From Cellulomonas sp. (GTDB lineage Bacteria > Actinomycetota > Actinomycetes > Actinomycetales > Cellulomonadaceae): 15,105 nucleotides of DNA. The notes under the pieces were generated by a model that saw nothing but the letters and a program-made list of their open reading frames with translations, ran no database searches and was not told the DNA's origin. The position numbers were made by a program, and so were the translations under genes. The DNA is taken from the NCBI GenBank assembly GCA_031178805.1, contig JAPSIJ010000019.1:1-15105 (forward strand). The letters are read 5' to 3'. This document shows positions 1-7,323 of this stretch, in pieces (the first letter of the stretch is position 1; the number at the start of each line of letters is the position of its first letter).

Positions 1-1
1 G

Positions 2-1243
2 CTGCTCGCGGAGTACCGGCAGGCGTGGGCCGAGCGCGGCCGGCTGCAGGCGACGATCGACGACCTGACCGCCCGCCGGCAGGACCTGGCCCGCGAGGCG
101 GAGCTGCTGCGCCTCGGGCTGGCGGAGGTGGAGCGGATCGACCCGCAGCCGGGGGAGGACGTCGAGCTCGGCCGGGAGATCGAGCGCCTGGAGCACGCCG
201 AGGACCTGCGGGCGGCGGCGACGGGCGCGCACGCGGCGCTGGTCGGCGACGACGACGCCGCGGACGACGGGACGAGCGCGGCCGGGGCCGTGGAGCACGC
301 CCGGCGGCTGCTGGACGGGGCCGGCGGCCACGACGCGCGGCTGGCGGAGCTGCGCGACCGGGTCGCGGAGGCGGGGTACCTGCTCGCGGACGCGGCGACC
401 GAGCTGTCGTCGTACCTGCAGGACCTGCAGGCGGACCCGCTGCGGCTCGACGCCGCGCAGCAGCGCCGCGCGGAGCTCGCGTCGCTGACCCGGTCCTACG
501 GCGAGGACGTCGAGGCGGTGCTGCGCTGGGCCGACGAGAGCGGCCGCCGGCTGCTGGACATCGGCGACGGCGACGAGAAGGTGGCCGAGCTGACCGCCGA
601 GCGCGAGGCGCTCGACGCCCGGCTCGCGGACCTCGCCGCCCGGGTGGGCGCGGCGCGCCGCGAGGCCGGCGACCGGCTCGCCGAGTCGGTGTCCGCGGAG
701 CTCGCCGGGCTCGCCATGGGCGGTGCGCGGCTCGAGGTCCGGGTGCAGCCCGCGCCCGAGCTGGGCCCGCACGGTGGAGATCTGGTGGAGATGCTCCTGC
801 AGCCGCACGCCGGCGCACCGGCCCGGCCGCTCGGCAAGGGCGCCTCCGGCGGCGAGCTGTCCCGGGTGATGCTGGCCCTCGAGGTGGCGCTGGCGACGTC
901 CCCGGACCACGGCGAGCACCGGCCCGGCACGTTCGTCTTCGACGAGGTCGACGCGGGCGTCGGCGGGCGCGCCGCGACGGAGGTGGGGCGCCGGCTGGCC
1001 GCGCTGGCCCGGGGTTCGCAGGTCCTGGTCGTGACGCACCTGGCGCAGGTCGCGGCGTTCGCGGACCGGCACCTCGTGGTCACCAAGTCCCGCGACGGCG
1101 CGATCACGGCCTCGGACGTCCAGGAGGTCGCCGGCGAGGACCGGGTGCGCGAGCTGGCCCGCATGCTGTCGGGCCAGGAGGAATCCGGTACGGCGCGTGC
1201 GCACGCAGCAGAGCTTCTGGAGCTGGCGGACGTGGCACGATGA
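2..1243 (+). CDS. recN: DNA repair protein RecN, C-terminal part (5' end outside window)
   Basis: RecN is an SMC-like ATPase that acts at double-strand breaks during recombinational repair. The reading frame is open from base 2 to the TGA at 1241-1243, giving about 413 residues. The family is usually 550-590 residues, so the N-terminal Walker A part lies upstream of the window. What is visible is the charged, Ala/Glu/Arg-rich coiled-coil arm followed by the C-terminal ATPase half. That half has the ABC signature SGGELSRVMLALE (bases about 845-883), Walker B with the catalytic Glu in VFDEVDAGVGG (about 935-966), and the switch-region His in VVTHLAQVAAFAD. It heads the conserved recN-steA-steB order. 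The stop codon is separated from steA by only 6 bases, so the two are probably co-transcribed. The promoter and any LexA site are outside the window. Confidence 0.95.
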   Translation: MLAEYRQAWAERGRLQATIDDLTARRQDLAREAELLRLGLAEVERIDPQPGEDVELGREIERLEHAEDLRAAATGAHAALVGDDDAADDGTSAAGAVEHARRLLDGAGGHDARLAELRDRVAEAGYLLADAATELSSYLQDLQADPLRLDAAQQRRAELASLTRSYGEDVEAVLRWADESGRRLLDIGDGDEKVAELTAEREALDARLADLAARVGAARREAGDRLAESVSAELAGLAMGGARLEVRVQPAPELGPHGGDLVEMLLQPHAGAPARPLGKGASGGELSRVMLALEVALATSPDHGEHRPGTFVFDEVDAGVGGRAATEVGRRLAALARGSQVLVVTHLAQVAAFADRHLVVTKSRDGAITASDVQEVAGEDRVRELARMLSGQEESGTARAHAAELLELADVAR

Positions 1244-1249
1244 ACGGCG

Positions 1250-2440
1250 ATGAAACTCCTGCCCTCCCGTAGACGCCCCGCCGCGCCCCAGGGGGGCGAG
1301 CTCGTCGGCCCGGCCCGGGTCGACCCCCGGACGAAGTCGCTGACCAAGCGGCTCCGCCCCGGGGAGATCGCCGTGATCGACCACGTCGACATCGACCGGG
1401 TCTCGGCCGAGGCGCTCGTCGCCTGCCGGCCCGCCGCGGTGCTCAACGCCGCCCGCTCGACGTCGGGCCGCTACCCGAACCTCGGCCCGGACATCCTGGT
1501 CTCCGCCGGGATCCCGCTGGTCGACGACCTGGGCCCCGACGTGATGACGCTGCGCGAGGGCCGCACGCTGCGCGTGGACGGCGGCTCGGTGTACGACGGC
1601 GACCGGCTGGTCGCCCAGGGCGTCGTGCAGACCGAGCAGACCGTCGCCACGGACCAGGCGGCCGCCCGCGAGGGCCTGTCGGTGCAGCTGGAGTCGTTCG
1701 CCGCCAACACGATGGACTACCTGCGCCGGGAGCGCGACCTGCTGCTCGACGGCGTGGGCGTCCCGGACATCACCACGCAGATCGACGGCCGCCAGGTGCT
1801 CATCGTGGTGCGCGGGTACCACTACAAGGAGGACCTGGTCACGCTGCGCCCGTACATCCGCGAGTACCGGCCGGTGCTCGTGGGCGTGGACGGCGGAGCG
1901 GACGCGATCCTCGACGCGGGCTGGACGCCGGACATGATCGTCGGCGACATGGACTCGGTCTCCGACCGCGCGCTGCGCTGCGGCGCGGAGATCGTCGTGC
2001 ACGCCTACCGCGACGGCCGGGCCCCGGGCCTGGCCCGGGTGGAACAGCTCGGCGTGCCGCACATCGTGTTCCCGGCCACCGGCACCAGCGAGGACGTCGC
2101 GATGCTGCTGGCCGACGACAAGGGCGCCGAGCTGATCGTGGCGGTCGGCACGCACGCCACGCTCGTGGAGTTCCTGGACAAGGGCCGCTCCGGCATGGCG
2201 AGCACGTTCCTCACCCGCCTGCGGGTCGGCAGCAAGCTGGTGGACGCCAAGGGCGTGTCCCGGCTGTACCGGAACCGGATCTCCAACCTCCAGCTGACGC
2301 TGCTGGTGCTGGCCGGCCTGCTGGCGCTGGGCGTCGCGCTCGCGTCGACCACCGCGGGGCAGACGCTGATCGGCCTGACCGCCGCCCGCTGGGACGACTT
2401 CGTGTACTGGCTGGGGTCGCTGTTCGGCGGGACGCCATGA
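1250..2440 (+). CDS. steA: SteA-family cell-division/cell-separation protein
   Basis: This 396-residue protein resembles SteA of Corynebacterineae (Rv1697 in M. tuberculosis), which acts with SteB to promote peptidoglycan hydrolysis during daughter-cell separation. The central part looks like a thiamin pyrophosphokinase catalytic domain: VGVDGGADAIL followed by GDMDS at residues 232-236. I infer a nucleotide-binding or structural role, not thiamin metabolism. The N-terminus is basic (PSRRRP). The C-terminus has one strongly hydrophobic helix at about residues 348-372, followed by a short aromatic tail (WDDFVYWLGSLF), so the globular part is probably cytoplasmic and anchored at its C-terminal end. 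The ATG at 1250 is the only ATG or GTG between the in-frame recN stop (1241-1243) and the conserved N-terminal sequence. No strong Shine-Dalgarno is visible, so translation may be coupled to recN. Confidence 0.9.
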   Translation: MKLLPSRRRPAAPQGGELVGPARVDPRTKSLTKRLRPGEIAVIDHVDIDRVSAEALVACRPAAVLNAARSTSGRYPNLGPDILVSAGIPLVDDLGPDVMTLREGRTLRVDGGSVYDGDRLVAQGVVQTEQTVATDQAAAREGLSVQLESFAANTMDYLRRERDLLLDGVGVPDITTQIDGRQVLIVVRGYHYKEDLVTLRPYIREYRPVLVGVDGGADAILDAGWTPDMIVGDMDSVSDRALRCGAEIVVHAYRDGRAPGLARVEQLGVPHIVFPATGTSEDVAMLLADDKGAELIVAVGTHATLVEFLDKGRSGMASTFLTRLRVGSKLVDAKGVSRLYRNRISNLQLTLLVLAGLLALGVALASTTAGQTLIGLTAARWDDFVYWLGSLFGGTP

Positions 2441-2507
2441 CGCCCGCCCGCCGCCCCGCCCCCTCCTGCACCGCCGCCGCGCCGGCGCCCGACCGAGAGC
2501 ACACACC

Positions 2508-3551
2508 GTGATCGACTTCCGTTACCACCTCGTCTCCCTGATCTCGGTGTTCCTGGCGCTCGCCGTCGGCATCGCGCTGGGCGCCGGCCCGCTCAAGGAG
2601 ACCATCGGCGACACCCTCACGGGGCAGGTCGACCAGCTGCGCACCGAGCGCGACGAGCTGCGCGCCCAGCTGGACCAGGCCGGCGCGGACCTCGGCGCGA
2701 GCGAGGCGTTCGTCGGCGCCGCGGGCACCGAGCTGGTCGACGGCACGCTGGCGGACCGCCGCGTCGCGGTGGTGCAGCTGGGCGCCGTGGACGGCGACGC
2801 GCTGACCGCCGTCGAGACCCGGCTCACCGAGGCGGGTGCCACCGTGAGCGCCCGCGTGACGCTGACGGACGCGTGGACCTCCACCGACCTGCGGTCGTTC
2901 CGGCAGGCGCTGGTCGGCAGCATCCTCACCTACCTGGACCCGCAGCCGGCGGACGACGCCTCGGTGGACGCCTCGCTGGCCGAGGCGCTGGTGCAGGGCC
3001 TGACCGGCGCGGACGCGGGCGACCCGGACCGGCTGAGCAGCGAGTCCGGGACGCTCCTGGAGTTCCTCACCACGGGCGACGACCCCCTGGCCGCCGTGGA
3101 CGAGCAGGTCACGGCCCCGGCCGACGCCGTCGTGCTCGTCGCGCCCGGTGTCGCCCCCGACGCCGCGCAGACCGAGGTCACCGAGGACGCCGACGCCGCG
3201 CAGGCGGTGCTGGACGCGCAGATCGCCCTGGCCCGCGTGGCGCAGGCCCGGTCCGAGGGCGCGGTCGTCGTGGACGGGCCGCTCGCGGAGGGCACGCTCG
3301 TGCCCGCGATCCTCGCGGACGACCAGGTCGCCGGTGCGGTCACGACCGTCAGCGGCGCGGACACCGTCGCCGGGCAGGTCTCCGTGCCGCTGGCGCTGAA
3401 CGCGCGGATCGGCGGCACGAACGGCCACTACGGCCCGGGCGACGACCTGACCACCCTGCCGACGACGGTCACGCTGCCGCCGGTCGACCGGACCGCGGCC
3501 GACGGCGCCGCCGACCCGGCCGCCGGGGGCGAGGCGGGGGCCGAGGGGTGA
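2508..3551 (+). CDS. steB: SteB/MctB-family membrane protein (often annotated 'copper transporter')
   Basis: The protein has 347 residues. It starts MIDFRYHLVSLISVFLALAV, the hallmark N-terminus of the Rv1698/DUF3186 family. One membrane helix spans about residues 8-26. A heptad-like charged coiled coil follows at about 36-66 (QVDQLRTERDELRAQLDQ), then a long Ala/Asp-rich extracytoplasmic domain and a Pro/Ala/Gly-rich tail. Rv1698 was named MctB and linked to copper tolerance, whereas the corynebacterial homologue SteB partners SteA in cell separation. I see no Met/Cys/His cluster that would suggest metal transport, and a single helix cannot form a conventional permease. The next-door steA supports the SteB role. 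The GTG start at 2508 is preceded by a modest GAGAG Shine-Dalgarno (2495-2499). The 3' end overlaps the next start by 4 bp (GTGA, 3548-3551). Confidence 0.88.
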   Translation: MIDFRYHLVSLISVFLALAVGIALGAGPLKETIGDTLTGQVDQLRTERDELRAQLDQAGADLGASEAFVGAAGTELVDGTLADRRVAVVQLGAVDGDALTAVETRLTEAGATVSARVTLTDAWTSTDLRSFRQALVGSILTYLDPQPADDASVDASLAEALVQGLTGADAGDPDRLSSESGTLLEFLTTGDDPLAAVDEQVTAPADAVVLVAPGVAPDAAQTEVTEDADAAQAVLDAQIALARVAQARSEGAVVVDGPLAEGTLVPAILADDQVAGAVTTVSGADTVAGQVSVPLALNARIGGTNGHYGPGDDLTTLPTTVTLPPVDRTAADGAADPAAGGEAGAEG

Positions 3552-4486
3552 GCGTCGCCCGTCGCCTCGCCGCGGCCCTGACCGCGCGCGTCACCACGAG
3601 CGTCGTCCGGGGGCTGCTGGACGAGGAGCCGCCCGGCGGCGTGCGCCTCTGGGAGCGCACCAACCACCGCGGCGAGCCCGTCAGCCTGCTCGGCGGCCCC
3701 GCCGTCGCGGCGGGCGTGCTCGCGGGGGGCGTGGTCGGCGCACCCTCCGCGCGGGACGGCGCCGCCCTGGCGGTCGCCACGACGACGGCCACGGCGTTCG
3801 GCCTGGTCGACGACCTCACCGAGGACCGCGCGGGCACCGTCCGCAAGGGCCTGCGCGGCCACCTGGGCGCCCTCGCCCGCGGCGAGGTCACCACCGGCGG
3901 GCTCAAGGTGCTCGGCATCGGCGCGGGCGCCCTCGTGGCCGCCGCCCTGAGCCGGCCGCACGACGCGCGGCCCGCCGGGCGCGGCGCCGGAGCGGCCGTG
4001 CGGCTCGCCGACGTGGCGGTGGACGGCGCGCTGATCGCCGCCAGCGCCAACCTGGTCAACCTGCTGGACCTGCGCCCCGGGCGCGCGCTGAAGGCCGCCG
4101 CGCTGGCGGCGGCCCCCGCGGCGCTGCTGGGCGGGCGGGGCGGGGGAGCGGGCGCGGCCGTGGCCGGCGCGGTGCTCGCCGAGCTGCCCGACGACCTCGC
4201 CGAGCGGGACATGCTCGGCGACTCCGGCGCGAACGCGGTCGGCGCGGTGCTCGGCACCCTGGCCGTCCAGGCGTGCCCCCGGCCGGTGCGGCTCGGGCTG
4301 CTCGCCGGGGTCGTGGCGCTGACGGTCGCGTCCGAGAAGGTCAGCTTCACCGCGGTGATCGCGCGCACGCCGGTGCTGCGCGAGCTCGACGGCTGGGGCC
4401 GGCGCCCGGCGCACGTGCCGGCGGCGGAGTCGTCGGCCGCGCCGCCCGCCCCGCCGGCGCCGGACGCCGAGGTGCCCGGGCGGTGA
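3548..4486 (+). CDS. Divergent MraY/WecA-like polyprenyl-phosphate sugar-1-phosphate transferase homologue
   Basis: The 312-residue, very Ala/Gly-rich membrane protein carries landmarks of the polyprenyl-phosphate N-acetylhexosamine-1-phosphate transferase superfamily. These are FGLVDD with paired acidic D88-D89 (the Mg2+-binding DD motif), a KGLRGHLGAL block, NLVNLLDLRPGRALK starting at residue 168, and LGDSGAN at 224-229. The His-rich cytoplasmic loop of MraY is missing. Instead the C-terminus has EKVSFTAVIARTPVLRELDGWGR, which I recall from an uncharacterised MraY-like group found beside steA/steB genes in other Gram-positives. If active, it would load a sugar-phosphate onto an undecaprenyl or decaprenyl carrier at the inner face of the membrane. 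The substrate is unknown and it is not the main MraY. The GTG at 3548 overlaps the steB stop, and the GTGA at 4483-4486 overlaps the next gene. The Pro/Ala-rich tail after residue 290 is probably disordered. Confidence 0.8.
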   Translation: MSVARRLAAALTARVTTSVVRGLLDEEPPGGVRLWERTNHRGEPVSLLGGPAVAAGVLAGGVVGAPSARDGAALAVATTTATAFGLVDDLTEDRAGTVRKGLRGHLGALARGEVTTGGLKVLGIGAGALVAAALSRPHDARPAGRGAGAAVRLADVAVDGALIAASANLVNLLDLRPGRALKAAALAAAPAALLGGRGGGAGAAVAGAVLAELPDDLAERDMLGDSGANAVGAVLGTLAVQACPRPVRLGLLAGVVALTVASEKVSFTAVIARTPVLRELDGWGRRPAHVPAAESSAAPPAPPAPDAEVPGR

Positions 4487-6168
4487 GCCGCCGGGGCGTC
4501 CTGTCCGGCCTGGCGGGCGCCGCCGCCCTCATCTCCGTCGTCACGGTCGTCAGCCGGCTGCTCGGCTTCGGCCGCACGCTGGTGTTCACCGGGTCGGTGG
4601 GCGCGGCGACGGTCGGCGACGCGTACAACTGGGCCAACACCCTGCCGAACGTCCTGTTCGAGGTGGCGGCGGGCGGCGCGCTCGCCGGGGCGCTGATCCC
4701 CGTGATCGCCGGGCCGCTGGCGCGCGGGATGCGCGACGACGTGTCCCGGATCGCCTCGGCGATGCTCGGCTGGACGCTCGCCGGGCTCACCGTGCTGGCC
4801 GTGCTGCTGGTCGCGCTGGCCGAGCCGATCGCCGCGCTGGCGGACATGCGCACCGCCGAGGGCCGCGAGCTGGTCGTGTTCCTGGTCCGGGTGTTCGCGG
4901 TGCAGCTGCCGTTCTACGGCCTCGCCGTCGTGCTCGCCGGCGTGCTGCAGGCGCAGCGCCGGTTCTTCTGGCCGGCGTTCGCGCCGGTGCTGTCCAGCCT
5001 CGTGGTGATCGCCACCTACGTCGGGTACGGCCGGCTGCTCACCGGTGCCGGCGTGGACGCGGCCACCCGCGACGTCGGCGCGCTGCCCGAGGGCGCCGCG
5101 GCGATGCTGGCCTGGGGCACGACGGCCGGGGTGGTCGCGATGGGCGTGCCGCTGCTGGTGCCCGTGTGGCGCTCCGGCGTGCGGCTGCGGCCCGCGCTGC
5201 GGTTCCCCGACGGCGTCGCGGCCCGCGCCCGCGCCCTGGCCCTCGCCGGCATCGGCGGGCTGGTCGCCCAGCAGGTGGCGGTGCTCGCCACCCTGCAGCT
5301 GTCGCGCCGGTTCGGCGGCGACGGCGCGCTGTCCGCCTACCAGGCGATGGTGCAGCCGGTGTACCTGCTGCCGTACGCGGTGCTCGCCGTGCCGCTCGCC
5401 ACCTCGACCTTCCCGCGGCTGGCCGCCCGCGCCGCCGCCGACGACCGCGCGGGCTACGCGCCGCTGGCGGCCGTGACGACCCGGGCGGTGCTCGTGGCGG
5501 GCGGCGTCGGGGCGGCCGTGCTCGCCGCCGCCGCCCCCGCCGTCGCCACGCTGTTCGGCGTGATCGGCAAGGGCGACCCGGACCTGATCGCGTCGATCGC
5601 GGTGCCGCTGACGCTGATCGCCCCCGGGCTGCTCGGCATCGGCCTGATCTTCCACGTGTCCCGCGCCCTGTACGCCCTCGAGCGCGGCCGGCTCGCGGTG
5701 CTCGCCGCGAGCAGCGGCTGGCTCACCGTCGTGGCCGCCTCCTGGCTCGCCTGCCTCGTGCTGGTGCGGGGGGAGCAGGACGGCCCCGCCACGCTGCGCG
5801 CCCTCGCGATCGGCAACACCGTCGGCATGCTGGTCGCCGGGCTGGCCCTGCTGCTGGTGCTGCGGTCGGCCGCGGGCCGCGCGGCGGTGGCCGGCGTGCC
5901 CCGCACGCTGGCCGTGCTGGTGGTCGGCGGCGGGCTCGGCGCCCTCGTCGGCCGGTGGACGGTGGACGCCGTGCAGCAGCTCACCGACGGGCTGCCCGGT
6001 GCCCTCGGCGCGGGCGCGGGCGGCGCGGCCCTCGCGGCGGCGGTGGTCGTCGGCCTGGTCGTGCTGCTCGACCGCGGCACCGTCACCGGGCTGCTGCGCC
6101 GCGGCGCCCCCGCGACCCCGGCCCCGCCCGCGTCCACCCCCGTCCCGCCGCAGGAGGCCGACCGATGA
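4483..6168 (+). CDS. murJ: MurJ/MviN-family lipid-linked oligosaccharide flippase
   Basis: The 561-residue polytopic protein belongs to the MOP-exporter superfamily, MurJ/MviN branch, whose members move lipid II or related lipid-linked sugars across the membrane. N-terminal signatures are SRLLGFGR (residues 24-31) and LPNVLFEVAAGGALAGALIPVI (from 54). A VYLLPYAVLAVPLATSTFPRLA segment matches the central region of the family. About 13-14 hydrophobic helices can be counted, and the length is normal. The two Arg residues at positions equivalent to E. coli R18 and R24 are kept (R25, R31), but the paired Arg near E. coli R52 is Phe59-Glu60, which I believe is common in actinobacteria. The GTG at 4483 was chosen because it overlaps the upstream stop and has a GAGGTG Shine-Dalgarno at 4469-4474. 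Many actinobacteria have another MurJ elsewhere, so this copy may serve the neighbouring PNPT and GT4 enzymes. The short C-terminal tail is Pro-rich. Confidence 0.88.
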   Translation: MSRRGVLSGLAGAAALISVVTVVSRLLGFGRTLVFTGSVGAATVGDAYNWANTLPNVLFEVAAGGALAGALIPVIAGPLARGMRDDVSRIASAMLGWTLAGLTVLAVLLVALAEPIAALADMRTAEGRELVVFLVRVFAVQLPFYGLAVVLAGVLQAQRRFFWPAFAPVLSSLVVIATYVGYGRLLTGAGVDAATRDVGALPEGAAAMLAWGTTAGVVAMGVPLLVPVWRSGVRLRPALRFPDGVAARARALALAGIGGLVAQQVAVLATLQLSRRFGGDGALSAYQAMVQPVYLLPYAVLAVPLATSTFPRLAARAAADDRAGYAPLAAVTTRAVLVAGGVGAAVLAAAAPAVATLFGVIGKGDPDLIASIAVPLTLIAPGLLGIGLIFHVSRALYALERGRLAVLAASSGWLTVVAASWLACLVLVRGEQDGPATLRALAIGNTVGMLVAGLALLLVLRSAAGRAAVAGVPRTLAVLVVGGGLGALVGRWTVDAVQQLTDGLPGALGAGAGGAALAAAVVVGLVVLLDRGTVTGLLRRGAPATPAPPASTPVPPQEADR

Positions 6169-7256
6169 CCCGCGTGCTCCAGGTGCTCGGCTCCAGCGCG
6201 GGCGGCGTCGCCCGGCACGTCGAGCAGGTCGCGGCGGCGCTCGCCGCGGCCGGCGACCGGGTGGTGGTCGCGGGGCCCGCCGGGCTGGCGGACGTCGTCG
6301 CGCCGTCCCGTGCCGAGCCCGGCGGCGTGCGGTTCGCGGCCGTGGAGATCGCCGACCGGCCGCACGCCTCGGACCTGCGGGCGGTGGCCCGCCTGGCCGC
6401 GCTCGCGCGCGAGGCGGACGCGGTGCACGCCCACGGCCTGCGGGCCGGTGCGCTGACCGTCCTGGCGGTGCGGTCCCGGCCCGGCCGGCGCCCCCGCGTG
6501 GTCGTCACCCTGCACAACCTGCCGGTCGGCGGTCGGGCGGTCCGCGCGGTCTCGGCCGTGCTGGGCGGCGTGGTCGCCCGCGGGGCGGACGTGGTGCTCG
6601 GCGTCTCCGGCGACCTGGTGGCGCTGGCCCGGTCCCAGGGCGCCCGCGCCGCCGACCGGGCGCTGGTCCCGGCGCCGGCCCGCCCGGCGCCGGCGCAGGA
6701 CCCGGCCGCGACCCGCGCGTCGCTCGGGCTGGAGCCGGGCGACGACCTGGTGGTGACGGTGGCGCGGCTGGCCCCGCAGAAGGGCCTGGACGCCCTCGTG
6801 GCGGCCGCCGCGCTCGCCGCGGACCGCCGGCCCCGGCTGCGCTGGCTGGTGGCGGGAGACGGCCCGCTGCACGACGACCTCGCCGCGCGGGCCGCCGCGA
6901 CCGGCGCCCCGGTCCGGCTGCTGGGTCGCCGGGGGGACGTGGCCGACCTGATGGCGGCGGCCGACGTGGTGGCCTCCACGGCGGTGTGGGAGGGCCAGCC
7001 GCTCGCCGTCCAGGAGGCCCTCGCCCTCGGCGCGGCGGTCGTCGCCACCGACGCCGGCGGCACCCGCGAGGTCACCGGCGACGCGGCGGTGCTGGTGCCC
7101 GTCGGGGACTCGGCCGCGCTGGCCGGCGCGGTGGCCGACGTGCTGGCGGACGACGACCGGCGCGCCGGCCTGCGGACGGCCGCCCGGGCCCGAGCCGCGA
7201 CGCTGCCCACCGCGGCGGACGTGCTGGCCCAGCTCCGCGGGGTCTACGCCGGCTGA
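6165..7256 (+). CDS. GT4-family glycosyltransferase
   Basis: The 363-residue, apparently soluble protein has the two-domain GT-B fold of retaining GT4 glycosyltransferases. The N-terminal acceptor domain begins MTRVLQVLGSSAGGVARHVEQ, the typical Gly-rich opening, with a DAVHAHGLRAG strand and VVVTLHNLP further on. The C-terminal nucleotide-sugar domain has TVARLAPQKGLDALV, LVAGDGPL, LLGRRGDVADLMAAADV, and an E-x7-E motif at E276/E284 (WEGQPLAVQEAL) that normally contacts the donor. No membrane helix is visible. The substrate cannot be assigned from sequence. Its ATG overlaps the murJ stop (ATGA, 6165-6168) and has a good AGGAGG Shine-Dalgarno at 6152-6157. It is the last gene of the coupled steB-PNPT-murJ-GT4 chain, so I infer it extends a carrier-linked sugar made by the upstream PNPT homologue before or for the flippase. 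Confidence 0.88.
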   Translation: MTRVLQVLGSSAGGVARHVEQVAAALAAAGDRVVVAGPAGLADVVAPSRAEPGGVRFAAVEIADRPHASDLRAVARLAALAREADAVHAHGLRAGALTVLAVRSRPGRRPRVVVTLHNLPVGGRAVRAVSAVLGGVVARGADVVLGVSGDLVALARSQGARAADRALVPAPARPAPAQDPAATRASLGLEPGDDLVVTVARLAPQKGLDALVAAAALAADRRPRLRWLVAGDGPLHDDLAARAAATGAPVRLLGRRGDVADLMAAADVVASTAVWEGQPLAVQEALALGAAVVATDAGGTREVTGDAAVLVPVGDSAALAGAVADVLADDDRRAGLRTAARARAATLPTAADVLAQLRGVYAG

Positions 7257-7309
7257 GCGCGCCCGGCGCGTGTCGTGCGGGTCACCGCCCGAACCGCGCC
7301 CGCGTCGGG

Positions 7310-7315
7310 TAGAGT
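7310..7315 (+). promoter_or_regulatory. Predicted -10 element (TAGAGT) for leaderless pyrG mRNA
   Basis: TAGAGT fits the actinobacterial TAnnnT -10 pattern and ends 8 nt before the pyrG GTG at 7324. That spacing puts transcription start at or next to the start codon. No convincing -35 hexamer lies at the usual distance. A GGAAG at 7316-7320 sits only 3 nt from the GTG, too close for a normal Shine-Dalgarno, which favours a leaderless transcript. Confidence 0.5.
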
Positions 7316-7323
7316 GGAAGCCC

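Noticed and set aside
2479..2488. 10-bp palindrome GCGCCGGCGC between steA and steB as a regulatory site
   Set aside because: It has no loop, no nearby -10 box and no second copy; likely chance in GC-rich sequence.
3469..5655. 728-codon open frame on the minus strand across steB, the PNPT gene and murJ
   Set aside because: Its product is low-complexity Arg/Gly/His/Pro-rich, with no domains, and it is antisense to three well-supported genes. Long antisense frames are expected at this GC content.
7258..7270. CGCGCC/GGCGCG inverted repeat after the GT4 gene as a terminator
   Set aside because: The arms are separated by one base, so the real stem is very short; not distinguishable from GC background.
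7270..7323. Upstream in-frame GTG start for pyrG at 7270
   Set aside because: It would add 18 non-conserved residues and lies upstream of the predicted -10 box, with no ribosome site.
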